Assembly: GCF_004210375.1 (NCBI RefSeq)
Contig: NC_134834.1
Coordinates: forward strand, 136,867,009-136,931,008
From: Tachypleus tridentatus
Lineage: Eukaryota; Arthropoda; Merostomata; Xiphosura; Limulidae
DNA length: 64,000 nucleotides
Direction: 5' to 3'
Shown: positions 41,901 through 49,569 of the stretch, piece by piece
Layout: the number at the start of each line of letters is the position of its first letter
Position numbering within the stretch: the first letter of the stretch is position 1
The notes under the pieces: model-generated
What the model was told of the DNA's origin: nothing
What the model saw: the letters and a program-made list of their open reading frames with translations, nothing else
The model's database searches: none
Program-made: the position numbers and the translations under genes

Positions 41901-44900
41901 TATTGATGCATCAGTCTCAGACAAATGAAAATGAGTTAAAAACTGTGACAAATGAGTAGTTCAAACAGGACAACTTCCTTCTTCCAATCCTTACAGAAAC
42001 AAGATGGCCAAAGATCAACAGAAGGTTTGATCTGGAAAAGCTTGTTATCATGTCACTCATTCCAAGGCTGAGCCAAGCCAAGCCAAGCCTTTAATACAGG
42101 GCTGTAGTCCATATATTGTACAGGCACAGCAGTAACAGCTCCAGAGCAGACAGACTTAGCTGCAGTGTCAGCAAGCTTGTTTCTGTCAATGCCAATATAG
42201 CCCAGTTTCTAGAAAAACTGGATAGAAATGGAATATAAAGAAAAATGGGCCAGTCAGTTTTGAATATAGATGAGAATAGGGTGAGAACTAACGTGATGCA
42301 ATTCCAGGACCAGCAGAGAACTAAGAGAGTTGAAGTAAATAGTAAAATCTGTTTACTGCATAGCTTCTACATGATCCAGGGTAAAAGAAATGGTATACAA
42401 CTCAGCATTGAAGACAGAAACTACAGAAGAGATTCTGTGAGCAACCACCTAGTCACATCAAACCATAGCAGAGTTTCCACAGCAAAGTCATCCAAGGACA
42501 GACCCAATTCAGCCAGGTACACCTGGATGCAAAGGCCAAAAGGAAGAATGACAGCATAGACCACTGAGGAAGGAAGACAACTGCAGGTGCAATGATGTGG
42601 TAAGGATCACAGTTTTAAGGAAAACTGTAAAGAAAGTTGCAAGTGGCAGAGATGTAGATGAGGTTCATGAGACAGTGTACAAATTCTAGACTGGAGAAGT
42701 GCAGAAATCTCAAACATCTTCAAGGCCAAGGTTCTAGCAGAATCATAGGCTAGAGATCCGTAGTTCAGTTTGAACTGAATGATGACACAATAGATTTTTA
42801 GAACAGAACATTGACCTGCTCCCCAAGAGGTAAAAGATGTTCAGTGTCCTTGTCCACTTAACATGTAGCTGCTTGAAAAATATACATGTAAAAATGGCTC
42901 GTTTGGGTTGAGAAAATATTTTACGTAGAGGAGTGAACAACGTTACGACCTTCTTTGGTCATCGTCTGGTTCACTAAGAAAGAAAGAGGTAACTGACCCG
43001 AAAGTTGACCACATGTTTGAAAGGGGTTGTGTAACTGAGTGTTGGAATGTAGAGGGCATGCTTAGATGTTTGAATATATAATTTTATGTCATTTAATTTA
43101 TTATTATATTATTTTTAATATAGGTATAAAGGTGTTCCTTTGTATTGGTTTATTTTGGACTAAAGTTGTTGTATAAGTAAGGCTTCTTTAATTTTGTATT
43201 TGTTTATGTTTGTTTCTTTATTTAGTATTTGTTCGCTCCTCTACGTAAAATATTTTCTCAACCCAAACGAGCTGTTTTTACATATATATTTTTCTCTACA
43301 AGTGGCTTTCTCGACATCACTGATTATGTAGCTGCTTGATGTGTGGATTGAAGGTTAGCTTACAGTGTAAGATAAGTCCCAAGAACTTTGCTTCAGAGAC
43401 CATAGGAAGAATAATGTCACTGAGAGCTCAGAATTGGGGTGAATACCTTGTTGGCAGCAAAAGTGCATGCATACAGTTTTTACATAAAAAAAAAAAAGAT
43501 AAGACTGTTTACTGCAGTCCACTTCAACAAATGATTGAAGGCAGACTGAAGCTGCCATTCAACAAACCTCATGCATGACAACCAACTAGAAATGTAGAAG
43601 TCATCAACATAGAGCCTATTTGCAACAGTAGAAAGAAGTTGTATAGTGATAGCATTAATCTTCAAACTGAAAAGTATGACAATCAAGAAATAGCCCTGAG
43701 GGATTCCAAGTTCCTGTGGAATGGGAAAGCAGGAAAAGGTGAAATAACAGAAAAACAAAAAACTTAAAAAAGATATGTAATTGTGGTAAAACACAACAAA
43801 CTACAGAGTACCAACTGTAGAAAAATAAATGGTGTAGCACTACTTCAGAAAAAACATGAAATCAACACGTGAAAAGAGCACAACTCAAAAGTGTCTGCAC
43901 CAAACAACTTCCCTACAAGAGGTCATAGTTCTGTAAAGTCAAATAGATTACACTTATTTTGAATTTCCCACAAAACTACACCTGATTTAGTAGTGAAAGA
44001 CCAAAGGGAAAGCAGCTAATCAACATCATCCATCATCAACTCTGGTACTACTCTTTTACCAACAAATAGTAGACTGACCACCATGTTGTAATACCTCTAT
44101 GGCTGAAAAGGCAAGCATGTTTAATGGGACACAGATTTAAACCCATGATTTTCAGAATGCGAGTTGAGCTCCCAAATCACCTGACCCTGCTAGGCAAAAA
44201 TTGAATAGAGGAAGACAAATGTACTTCTACTGGTGGAGGGTTGTTGCATGACAATTCTCATGTTAAGATGCTGTGAACCACATCAACTGTGGATCAAATG
44301 GAAGTTCAAGGTTTGTGCCATGGAAAAATATTTTTTTGCATAGACAGGGCAGCACTGAATGAGAATAGCTATACATGTGAAAGGAGGAGAGACATGTTAT
44401 GAAAAAGACAAATGCTAGCTGTTGGCTAAAGTACTGTTGTAGATTTAATATTCTTTAAAAAACACAACATCAGTATGATCATGCACAAAAAGAAATATCT
44501 TATTACCAATAAAAATATATTAAATAGCCTTGATGATGCAACTTTAAAAGTATAATGGTATCCGAGATAAATTGTTATAACATGTTAGTTATTACTATAT
44601 TACAAGAGTGCAACCAAAAGAAAAAAAAAAAAATTATCTGAACAGTATAATCTTTAACTATAATATTGGTTCTGTAACTAAAATACAAATGTTAAATGCA
44701 ATACAAAGAATACATGTTAAACATACTTTAATTACATACAGATGACATGAGACCATTCTATTTTTCAATACAATCCCGTCACACCCACTATTGAGAAAAC
44801 AGCAAAAATTTAAACCCATCTTCACTGATTTTCCTTTTAAATTTTTAAAAAAGTGCATACCTTTACTAATACCAAAGTTTGAAATAAAGCCTAACTTTTT

Positions 44901-47900
44901 TTTTAAACCAAATCTTAAACTTATTTCTCCTTATCCTATTGTCTTATGATTATTACATAAGAAAATCAAGGGCCTTTATCCTACCAATCTCCCAGATAAT
45001 ATTGTAATCTTCAATAATGTCACTTCTTAACCTTGTTTTCTCAAAATACATGACTGTATTCTGCTAAAACAACTCTTCCATCCCCAGAATCATCCTACTA
45101 TCCCTTTACTGAGATGTTTCCAATATGGTAATACTCTTTCTTAAATCAGAAGATCAAAGTTTGAAACAACATTCAAAGGAAAGTCTATTTTGTAACTTAT
45201 GTACAGGAACAATTACTTCTTTTGACTGAAAATCAAAATGTCCTTAAATATACCCTAAAATTCTATTATTTTTACTACTAACAACAAAAAGAAATCACTA
45301 CCAAGCAATTGAATGGGTTCTCATCTGCATTAAACATATGATCCAACTTATGATAATGCATATATATAAAATACCATTTAATACTGCATAGAAAAGAGGA
45401 TTTTATAATTGAAAGTGTAGATGAGACTTCCTTTTTCATGGGTATGTTTGTGGTTAAGTTGTAAGTATTTTAAAACATCTTTCATTATCTCCACACCCGT
45501 TTCTAGAGAAAAGTTAAGAGTTTATGTTGATATTTCAAATTGTCAAGAATTTGATATGCAGATTTTTAAAAATATTTCAGGACTGGTTAAGTTAGTAATG
45601 GGGAAAAAAATTTAAACATAGCTTTCTGCTGGAGTACAAAGATAAAATTGGTATTTTCAATCAAGAAAAGGAATGGAAAATAGAACACAGTGACATAAAA
45701 GCACATACATTATTATAAACATGTCCTCAAAAGTAACAATTCTAGCTTTTATTATTAAATAGTAAGCAGAAAGAGACTAACTTTACAATTTGATTACTGT
45801 TACAACCAAAGATATCAAAAAAATTCTAGAGGAAAATATAAATATGACATATTGCAACACAATAAACTACAACCAACTTTAAGACTTGAAAGCTGTTAAA
45901 CATAATGCACCAGTGCAACACGAGCTAAAATGCACTAACACACAAATCAATATATATAAACAAAGCTGCACTTGGTAATATTAATAAAATAATCAATCAT
46001 AAGAAATTTTGAAATATGAATTCTGTTAAATCCACTACAGTAACCCAAGCTTAGCAAAGTTGCATCTAAAAAACTCAGTAAGAAATGAAAAGGAAGCAAC
46101 ATAAAATGTTGCTAAGTGTTCATAGCTACTAGTCAGACATTTAATTACCTCTTATATTTAAGTAATTTTAACTGGGAATAACAAACTTAATTTTTTGTAC
46201 ATTCTCAGCAGAAAAGTAATAACCACTTCTGGTGACTTTTGACAACAAACAAACTGTTAGCCATATATAAGAAAACCTAAGCAATGATTAGATAAAAGTC
46301 CAGTCATAAACAGTTTTAAACTGCAAACACAGTACACTGTGTTCACATAAAAACAATAAAATTAACCTTTAAATGGCAGCCATTATCAATTGATGGTACT
46401 ACCTATAACAGTCCTGCTACTTAAAGGTTAAAAAGCATAGCTTGAGAATTATGACAAATTTTGCATTTACAACATATGGCAAAAATCTAACATTTGAGAT
46501 AAAATTCCAAAGGTACAGAAAAAAGTGAATATGATGGAAAACAATAAGCAGATATAAATTGAGCCAATAACATTCCTATAAACATGTACTTTGTAAGCAT
46601 AATTTGAGGTAAAGCAGTAGTCATTATATGAAAAGTTTAACATTTTTGAAACAAATAACTGTCATCTGAAACGGGTTTCATACTACCTTGATTTTCTGAC
46701 AGGCAAGAAGAGAAACTATCCTTTCTGCTTCACTCTTTTTACTTGCTGTACTTTCAACAACAAAATGCTGAGGCCAAGTGACAGTTAGACGAGCTTTCCA
46801 CTGTTGTTGTTTTCGTGGTTCTAGGTGTATATTAAAAACAATGATTTACAAAAAGTTTAATTAAATCACATAATGTACACAAATTTTACAAAGAAAACTC
46901 ATTCTATTATACTTTAAATAAAAATACACAAACTTTAAAATTTATGGTGAGGATAAAATTACACTAAAAGGTTCACTGAATTTCTTGGTAGTTATTTAAT
47001 ACTTAGACTTATAAGAAAGTGATGGATATGGCCTTCACCTGGTGGTAGCTGCTGTAACAGAAGTTTGGAAGTTGCTGTAGCTAACTGGTATTTTACTGAC
47101 ACTTCATGAAGTATTCTTTTAAGTAACTGGCTTGGTTGAGGAAATTGTTCTGTGAGCTTCTCTTTTTCTGTTTATAATCAAAATATTACCGTAAATAAAT
47201 ATTTTATTCTTTCAAATAAATACAATTCCCTTTAAAGAATATAATTTTAATATAAATTTCATAAGCTTGTGTATGCCAACCTTATTGTTGTTTCAATGGC
47301 AGACATGTAATATATGCAAAAGAAACGGTTCATAATATATTCCAATTGACTTTTTGTTCATCATTTCAAACTGCGATAATGTTTTGTCATACCACACCGT
47401 TAATGTGGATAGTTTAACTTTTCACAAGTAGCTATACACATAGAGGAAAAGATCAAATACCTACTCATCAGGCACATACATGGGCACTGCCCAATATCCA
47501 TGCATATATCTGAATTAACGAAGGAGCCAATAGGTGTATATTGTAATTTTAAACCAGTCTACAGTAAAACCAAAAGTCTAATAACACATTTTAAAACAAT
47601 GTAGAAAATTATTTTTTTTCACGATTCTTCAAATACGCTACGTATTACAATGTCTTAGCCTAAGCATGAAAATTTTCAAGTCCAGCTTCAATAACATGTA
47701 CTATAAACTACATAATACATTACAAACAAGTCTGTCTCTTACATCAAATTGCAAAGGTACTTACGGATTTTTGGTACCTTCACTTGTGCAGGGTTAGGAA
47801 TGTAATATGAAACATTCCTTTTTTCACAGCGTTTTTCTTCTTCAAGCCAATAGCGAAAGGGATACGATTTAATTTCTTTGCCAAAATAAGAACAGTATTT

Positions 47901-47969
47901 TTTAATAGCAGGAAATACTTTAAAAACATTTTTTTGGCTATTAATTCTACTAAGATTTAAATAGAACAT
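8993..47969 (-). CDS. DHX30: DHX30 ortholog, DExH-box RNA helicase, 14 coding exons (1176 aa)
   Basis: Coding exons, in transcription order: 47765-47969, 47039-47167, 46687-46820, 33417-33597, 27307-27590, 25653-25975, 21251-21461, 18243-19172, 17040-17248, 13272-13365, 12839-12980, 11782-12001, 9735-9927, 8993-9268. All introns are GT-AG, phases match and the sum is 3531 nt. Domains: presequence-like residues 1-30; dsRBD-like modules about 75-160 and 220-311; Walker A GEPGCGKT 436-443; DEVH 538-541; motif III SAS 570-572; motif [10 protein letters not shown] about 705-713; motif [10 protein letters not shown] 753-760; then helicase-associated and OB-fold-like C-terminus. The order, length and the [22 protein letters not shown] region identify DHX30 rather than DHX9, DHX36 or DHX57. 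Known family role: RNA helicase of mitochondrial RNA granules and mitoribosome assembly, also linked to stress granules and the ZAP antiviral pathway. Function here is inferred from orthology. Motif III has Ser where most relatives have Thr. An in-frame TAG lies upstream of the ATG with no ATG between. Confidence 0.94.
9735..9927 (-). CDS. DHX30: DHX30 exon 13 (OB-fold-like domain)
   Basis: Acceptor TCAG, donor GTAAGT; phase 2 in, 0 out. Encodes [25 protein letters not shown] and [19 protein letters not shown], aligning with the 'LLHKSTINRE', 'WLTYFMAVKS' and 'VRDSSQVHPLAVLLL' segments of DHX30. Confidence 0.93.
10430..10866. repeat. 33-34 bp minisatellite in DHX30 intron 12
   Basis: About 12-13 diverged units with approximate consensus GGTTAGGTTCATGCTTTACA plus GAGCTACTAGTAG. 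Clear units start near 10474, 10577, 10674, 10708 and 10741. Units differ at several positions, so the array is old. Confidence 0.8.
11782..12001 (-). CDS. DHX30: DHX30 exon 12 (entry to OB-fold-like domain)
   Basis: Acceptor ACAG, donor GTGAGT; phase 1 in, 2 out. Encodes [17 protein letters not shown] and [19 protein letters not shown], matching 'VLMAGLYPNLIQVRQG' of DHX30, where the OB-fold-like domain begins. Confidence 0.93.
12839..12980 (-). CDS. DHX30: DHX30 exon 11 (ratchet domain)
   Basis: Acceptor TCAG, donor GTATGG; phase 0 in, 1 out. Encodes [18 protein letters not shown] then [17 protein letters not shown], the SDH-A---W and F----L-----L pattern of the helicase-associated domain. 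Confidence 0.92.
13272..13365 (-). CDS. DHX30: DHX30 exon 10 (short ratchet exon)
   Basis: 94 nt; acceptor GTAG, donor GTATAG; phase 2 in, 0 out. Encodes [19 protein letters not shown], corresponding to the 'RCLHP...CLTRDPF' segment of vertebrate DHX30. Found only by following phase and homology. Confidence 0.88.
14830..16200 (-). mobile_element. Ty3/gypsy retrotransposon remnant, gag joined to integrase
   Basis: Minus strand, 5' to 3'. Gag-like words come first ([39 protein letters not shown]). They run directly into a pol segment: [14 protein letters not shown], integrase zinc-finger/core words [26 protein letters not shown]-like [35 protein letters not shown], and a C-terminal [19 protein letters not shown]. 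Protease, RT and RNase H are missing, so a large internal deletion lies near 15840. Frameshifts are present and LTRs were not identified. In intron 9 of DHX30. Confidence 0.78.
16330..16745. repeat. Degenerate tandem repeat in DHX30 intron 9
   Basis: Recurring blocks CAACTAATGTATTCAACAAA / CAACTAATATATTTAACAAC, TTTGTAGCTATG, and CAACAGCAATGG / CAACAGAAGTGGG / CAACAGTGGGGC at about 80-95 bp spacing. Units are diverged and boundaries are approximate. Confidence 0.5.
17040..17248 (-). CDS. DHX30: DHX30 exon 9 (winged helix / HA2 start)
   Basis: Acceptor CTAG, donor GTTAGT; phase 0 in, 2 out. Encodes [19 protein letters not shown] then [19 protein letters not shown] and HPRLSKALV, the winged-helix to ratchet transition typical of DExH helicases. 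Confidence 0.93.
17885..18010 (+). repeat. Dispersed repeat, copy 1
   Basis: GGACCTTTATTCTATTGATA, TATTGTAATCCTCAATAATA TCTCTTAAC and TTTCTCAAAATA match 44965-45085 in the same orientation. Probably the end of an unidentified element. Confidence 0.55.
18035..18060. repeat. (CA)n microsatellite
   Basis: Pure CA run preceded by a short alternating CG/TG tract from 18024 (GCGTGCGCGCGC). Potential Z-DNA-forming purine-pyrimidine alternation in intron 8. Confidence 0.95.
18243..19172 (-). CDS. DHX30: DHX30 exon 8 (motifs II to VI)
   Basis: A single 930-nt exon; acceptor TCAG, donor GTAAGT; phase 0 both ends. Carries VGYQVRL, DEVH (538-541), SAS (570-572), the FLPGWQEI motif IV region, ATNVAETSI motif V and QRRGRAGR motif VI (753-760), so it holds most of the two RecA-like domains. 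It opens at TGETVGYQV in frame with exon 7. Confidence 0.96.
20872..20917. repeat. (GT)n microsatellite
   Basis: About 20 GT units, ending GTGCGTGC. Intron 7 of DHX30. Confidence 0.97.
21251..21461 (-). CDS. DHX30: DHX30 exon 7 (Walker A, motif Ia)
   Basis: Acceptor TTAG, donor GTTTGA; phase 2 in, 0 out. Encodes [26 protein letters not shown], the ATP-binding P-loop with Lys442, followed by motif Ia TQPRRISA. The downstream donor repeats the unusual GTTTGA seen after exon 5. Confidence 0.94.
21957..24566. mobile_element. 2.6-kb DNA element with long terminal inverted repeats
   Basis: Ends are GGGGTCATTCCATGTCAAAT on the left and the complement at 24545-24566, each flanked by TA (21955-21956 and 24567-24568). 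The inverted repeats run about 800 bp per arm (to about 22755, and from about 23735). The right arm repeats, in reverse complement, blocks such as AAAGCTGCAAGAGTAATGGT, TTTAGCTAAAAATAGC and GTCACCAGTTATTCAGC. The central 1 kb holds one 152-aa frame. No DDE motif was found, so it is probably non-autonomous. Superfamily not assigned. In intron 6 of DHX30. Confidence 0.85.
23199..23657 (-). pseudogene. Element-borne ORF, repetitive protein family, truncated
   Basis: 152 codons inside the inverted-repeat element, no introns. Features: [39 protein letters not shown], and a C-terminal [23 protein letters not shown] recall the RSHHSFxP, xRRLS and FSWPxRxDxxWI pattern from repetitive, uncharacterised cnidarian and arthropod proteins; no function is known to me. 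It is shorter than those, starts internally and looks like a decayed copy. It is not part of DHX30. Confidence 0.5.
25318..25425 (+). repeat. SINE family A fragment
   Basis: Only the body and tail survive: CAGTCAATCCCATTATTTAT, AGGAGCCCATGAACTAGCAG and CAAGTAGTTTTGCAATAAAT match the body-to-tail portion read in the sense direction. The head is absent. In intron 6 of DHX30. Confidence 0.6.
25653..25975 (-). CDS. DHX30: DHX30 exon 6 (acidic linker and pre-helicase helix)
   Basis: Acceptor TCAG, donor GTAAAT; phase 0 in, 2 out. The first half is a poorly conserved acidic, Ser/Asn-rich linker ([15 protein letters not shown]). The second half, [20 protein letters not shown] to LPITVM, matches the helix running into helicase domain 1. 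Confidence 0.86.
26368..26386. repeat. (TC)n microsatellite
   Basis: About nine TC units in intron 5. Confidence 0.9.
27307..27590 (-). CDS. DHX30: DHX30 exon 5 (second dsRBD-like module)
   Basis: Acceptor ACAG, donor GTTTGA (a weak but usable GT); phase 1 in, 0 out. Encodes [40 protein letters not shown] and [10 protein letters not shown], a second strand-helix dsRBD-like module, then the basic/hydrophobic linker before the helicase. In-frame stops lie outside the splice sites. Confidence 0.92.
27940..28085 (+). mobile_element. Penelope-type terminal module fragment
   Basis: TTGACGATC, AAAACATTGTTCG, AGCTGTTTTTTAAATATATA and TCTCTACAAGTGGGTTTTCT CGTCA parallel the end of the insertion at 42877-43325. 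Only the end is present; the hammerhead stem II is deleted. Confidence 0.5.
28260..29230 (-). mobile_element. DIRS-like retroelement fragment (RNase H)
   Basis: A minus-strand frame at 28843-29163 holds [23 protein letters not shown], the FTDASLSGWGxH signature that opens DIRS-type RNase H. No continuous frame is left downstream. Boundaries are approximate. Confidence 0.5.
29870..31165 (-). mobile_element. DIRS-like retroelement fragment (RNase H and tyrosine recombinase)
   Basis: Degenerate minus-strand reading shows RNase-H-like words ([32 protein letters not shown]) near 30290-30520. A tyrosine-recombinase-like segment follows ([31 protein letters not shown]) near 29880-30000. [10 protein letters not shown] is characteristic of DIRS/Ngaro recombinases. 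Many stops. In intron 4 of DHX30. Confidence 0.55.
31170..33416. other. Intron 4 remainder, nothing recognised
   Basis: AT-rich, with a short (CA)n tract at 31864-31880. No element or gene is apparent. Confidence 0.5.
33417..33597 (-). CDS. DHX30: DHX30 exon 4 (linker and start of second module)
   Basis: Acceptor ACAG, donor GTTAGT; phase 0 in, 1 out. Encodes [15 protein letters not shown], matching the 'LGLLGPRNEL' turn after the first module, then a linker reaching the second dsRBD-like region. It lies 13 kb from exon 3 because intron 3 is filled with transposons. Confidence 0.85.
34190..34375 (-). mobile_element. DIRS-like fragment flanking the LINE (distal part)
   Basis: Sequence around CCAAAAGATCATAGAACATT and AATGAATCAGGCTGGC seems to continue the DIRS-like sequence beyond 37740 once the LINE is removed. 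The attribution is from recalled repeat similarity and is tentative. Confidence 0.35.
34376..37737 (-). mobile_element. I-superfamily LINE copy 1, 5'-truncated and rearranged
   Basis: Minus strand: the last codons of ORF1 (ending LPTHK, stop) directly precede the ORF2 ATG at 37518. ORF2 shows APE endonuclease ([50 protein letters not shown]), RT ([41 protein letters not shown]), RNase H ([20 protein letters not shown]) and a CCHC-like tail. RNase H places it in the I superfamily. The YxDD part of RT is missing, and the 35567-35620 segment repeats 35820-35874. Frameshifts and stops are common. The 3' end near 34376 abuts GATTGATTG. Confidence 0.85.
37171..37518 (-). pseudogene. LINE ORF2 endonuclease domain (frameshifted)
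   Basis: 115 codons with the N-terminal APE motifs ([20 protein letters not shown]). The frame breaks before the GDFN-like motif, which continues in another frame at 36928-37119 ([16 protein letters not shown]). No active nuclease is possible. Confidence 0.8.
37738..39335 (-). mobile_element. DIRS-like fragment interrupted by a SINE
   Basis: Minus-strand words, across frames and stops: [29 protein letters not shown], a SINE at 38740-38857, then [13 protein letters not shown], and [34 protein letters not shown]. These match the RNase H and the following P-DP-A / Y-FPP-LLPRV region of DIRS elements. Confidence 0.55.
38740..38857 (-). repeat. SINE family B inserted in DIRS-like RNase H
   Basis: Blocks TAGTAAAGCCACATTGGGC, GAGGGGAATCAAACCCCTG, TTACCCCTGTACCAGTGGGG. 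The DIRS-like reading frame resumes on either side ([15 protein letters not shown], then TKVPP), so this is a clean insertion. Confidence 0.85.
39383..41045 (-). pseudogene. Broken copy of a repetitive '[12 protein letters not shown]' protein gene
   Basis: Read on the minus strand through at least three frameshifts. A Cys-rich N-terminus ([29 protein letters not shown]) comes first, then [39 protein letters not shown], a break, then [86 protein letters not shown], and [16 protein letters not shown] with [17 protein letters not shown] recognise this as a family found in many near-identical copies in arthropods and cnidarians; no function is assigned. It interrupts DIRS-like sequence in intron 3, so it behaves like a mobile or co-mobilised unit. 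Confidence 0.72.
41600..41835 (-). mobile_element. DIRS-like fragment (gag/5' region, tentative)
   Basis: The block around ACCACCTACAAAATCCAACC and CATCATCATCAACGATACTA lies between the broken [12 protein letters not shown] gene and LINE copy 2. It seems to continue the DIRS-like element on the far side of that gene. Attribution from recalled repeat context. Confidence 0.3.
42877..43325 (-). mobile_element. Short Penelope-type non-autonomous insertion
   Basis: 449 bp inserted in the LINE, with a 14-bp target duplication ATGTAGCTGCTTGA at 42863-42876 and 43326-43339. Inverted arms of 56 bp (42883-42938 and 43231-43286) share GTTCxCTCCTCTACGTAAAA and CTCAACCCAAACGAGC. A hammerhead-like fold adjoins the left arm. 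There is no coding sequence. Hammerheads in repeat units are a known property of Penelope-like retroelements; the class call rests on that and is an inference. Confidence 0.65.
42933..42974 (-). ncRNA. Decayed hammerhead-ribozyme-like fold
   Basis: Read on the minus strand: stem I GTGAAC/GTTCAC (6 bp), core CAGACGA (canonical CUGANGA with U4 changed), stem II GACC/GGTC with a 6-nt loop, then GTAAC (canonical GAAA with one A changed) and GTT before the closing strand of stem I. Stem III would be the very short AC/GT seen in Penelope-type hammerheads. The two core changes predict no cleavage. Confidence 0.5.
43955..44195 (-). repeat. SINE family A (diverged)
   Basis: Tail TTGAATTTCCCACAAAACTA, body GGCTGAAAAGGCAAGCATG, head with a degraded B-box and GAATGCGAGTTGAG. 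Missing part of the first body block. In intron 3 of DHX30. Confidence 0.82.
44200..46686. other. Intron 3 proximal part, mostly unannotated
   Basis: Apart from the dispersed repeat at 44965-45085, this stretch is AT-rich, unique-looking intron. Confidence 0.5.
44965..45085 (+). repeat. Dispersed repeat, copy 2
   Basis: GGGCCTTTATCCTACCAATC, TATTGTAATCTTCAATAATG TCACTTCTTAAC and TTTCTCAAAATACATGACTG match 17885-18010. Confidence 0.55.
46687..46820 (-). CDS. DHX30: DHX30 exon 3 (first dsRBD-like module, C-terminal half)
   Basis: Acceptor CTAG, donor GTAGTA; phase 1 in, 0 out. Encodes [16 protein letters not shown] then [16 protein letters not shown], the beta-strand and SKK-AER-A-ACQ helix pattern of a dsRBD-like fold seen in DHX30. 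Confidence 0.88.
47039..47167 (-). CDS. DHX30: DHX30 exon 2 (first dsRBD-like module, N-terminal half)
   Basis: Acceptor ACAG, donor GTGAAG; phase 1 in and 1 out. Encodes [20 protein letters not shown]..., matching the FPQPKNLL segment that opens the first dsRNA-binding-like module of vertebrate DHX30. Too short for a simple open-frame scan. Confidence 0.88.
47765..47969 (-). CDS. DHX30: DHX30 exon 1 (start, mitochondrial presequence-like)
   Basis: Begins at the ATG with A at -3. Residues 1-68 plus one base; donor GTAAGT at 47759-47764. The first 30 residues ([20 protein letters not shown]...) hold Arg/Lys and hydrophobic residues with no acidic residue, as in a mitochondrial targeting sequence. 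An in-frame TAG lies about 40 nt upstream, so the start holds unless the 5' UTR is spliced. Confidence 0.85.
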
Positions 47970-48995
47970 GCTTTCTTTTCGATTTACGTAATACTAACAC
48001 GTTGGCTTGATCTCGTTGAACAAACAGAAATAACATTGAGCTTGTAACAAAAACTTTAAAAGCATATTTTAAACGTAAATAATAAAAGTTAATAATATAA
48101 AGTTAGTATCAACTAACTACCGCTATGGACCAGCAATACTTTATAGTAAATTCAAATTATTTTCAATTTGAAAAACCAATTTTCTAACATTTCACATCGA
48201 AACGAAAAATAATGATTACACACAGATGCACAACGAACAAATTTTTCATTTTATTGAAAAACTGCACATTTGTCAAGAAATAAACGTCCATATATTACAA
48301 ATACTCACACTGAGTATTTCAAACACGTTATTCCTACCAAAGTTACTTATTACAACATTCAGTTAGCATCTCAACATGCACATACGATGTATGAAGCGTC
48401 CTCTGTTGCGTTAAAACTACTTGGTGCCTATTTATAATTAATTTTAATGTCTGATAATTGATTGAGACATTTCATACAAAATGATATTAAAGGCTTTAGA
48501 GAGAAAATTATATATAAGTATCACCCTCACACAGCATTAAGAATTAGAAAAACAAATAAAAAATAAAATAGAAATAGAAATAGCCCTACTGTAAAGTTAC
48601 ATATTCCAATTGCTCACGGTGAATGGAACATCAGATTTTACATTGTAACTCTCTAAACTCACCACTGAAATACTGGGGGACGCTGTAGGAGAGTATTAGC
48701 GGCTAATTAATTCTTGTTCAGGGAGGTAAGAGGCAAATTAAAAGTAAGAAGGCCAAGACATAATTGAGTGAGGGAATGCGCGCTACCAACATACCTACTA
48801 CCAATGGGGTAAGGACTCACTTTAAGACCTTTGCAACTCTTGGGATTTTGATTAAATTTTATGCGTTCTCCCGCTTTTCTTCAGAGAAATATTCATTATT
48901 TTGATGCATTTTTACTGGAACAAATTGAAAGATGGGGTGGTGGCAAACCCCAGCCTCCCTGATTCCTACGCCACTATTGTTTACAAAATATCTCA
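47970..48995. other. DHX30 upstream region
   Basis: Probable 5' UTR and promoter. No second gene on the opposite strand was found. The TATA-like box is the only candidate signal. Confidence 0.4.
48429..48436 (-). promoter_or_regulatory. TATA-like box upstream of DHX30
   Basis: TATAAATA followed by GG on the minus strand, about 460 nt upstream of the ATG. It would place transcription near 48400. In AT-rich DNA this could be chance, and many housekeeping genes lack TATA. Confidence 0.2.
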
Positions 48996-49128
48996 ATAAA
49001 TGTTTCAAAGTTACAAAAGCTATACATTGAGCTACCTAAACTCTGTGAACCATAAGAAATCAAACCCCGGATTTTAACGTTATAAGTCTAGAAATCTACC
49101 ACTAATTTATCGGTGGGGTGGGGGTTAC
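48996..49128 (-). repeat. SINE family B, old copy
   Basis: Weak match: AGCTATACATTGAGCTACC, AAATCAAACCCCGGATTTTA, TCTAGAAATCTACCAC, TATCGGTGGGGTGGGGG. Confidence 0.55.
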
Positions 49129-49569
49129 AAAAGAGTAAAACACCGTAATTTTCAAAATATTACAAACTAAAAGAATCCATAATTGACTAGTTTATATATA
49201 ATCACAGTATATGACTTATTTTGTATTTATCCTTTATATTTTTATTTTTACTTAAACATTTATCTCGTTAAAATAATTATTTAATTTCTAAAGCATTTGT
49301 GTAAATACATTATCGAATAGCAAATAAATAGTAGATAATGTACTGATAAATATATTGCTAAAGTATAGAAGCTTGGTGTGTTTGTTTGTTGTTAAGCGCT
49401 AAGCAACTCAATGAATTATCTGCCATGGTCATCACTGAATGCCCATTTTACATCTGTAAGCAGATAGACTTAGATGATATTTTATAGCAAGACTTCTTAG
49501 ATATTACGACATTGAAATATTTTTTACTAGGGGTAAACTGCACACAGAAACGTAGATCTTAAGTTTTCA

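Larger units (their letters stand above)
41853..43745 (-). mobile_element. I-superfamily LINE copy 2, 5'-truncated
   Basis: Minus strand, related to copy 1 at about 80% by eye (TAGGTTATTGTGACTTGAGT, GAAGGTTTGATCTGGAAAAG). It keeps RT words that copy 1 lost: [32 protein letters not shown], the last carrying the YVDD active site. RNase H follows near 42150-42450. The RT-to-RNase H region is split by the 42877-43325 insertion. Stops abound. Confidence 0.8.
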
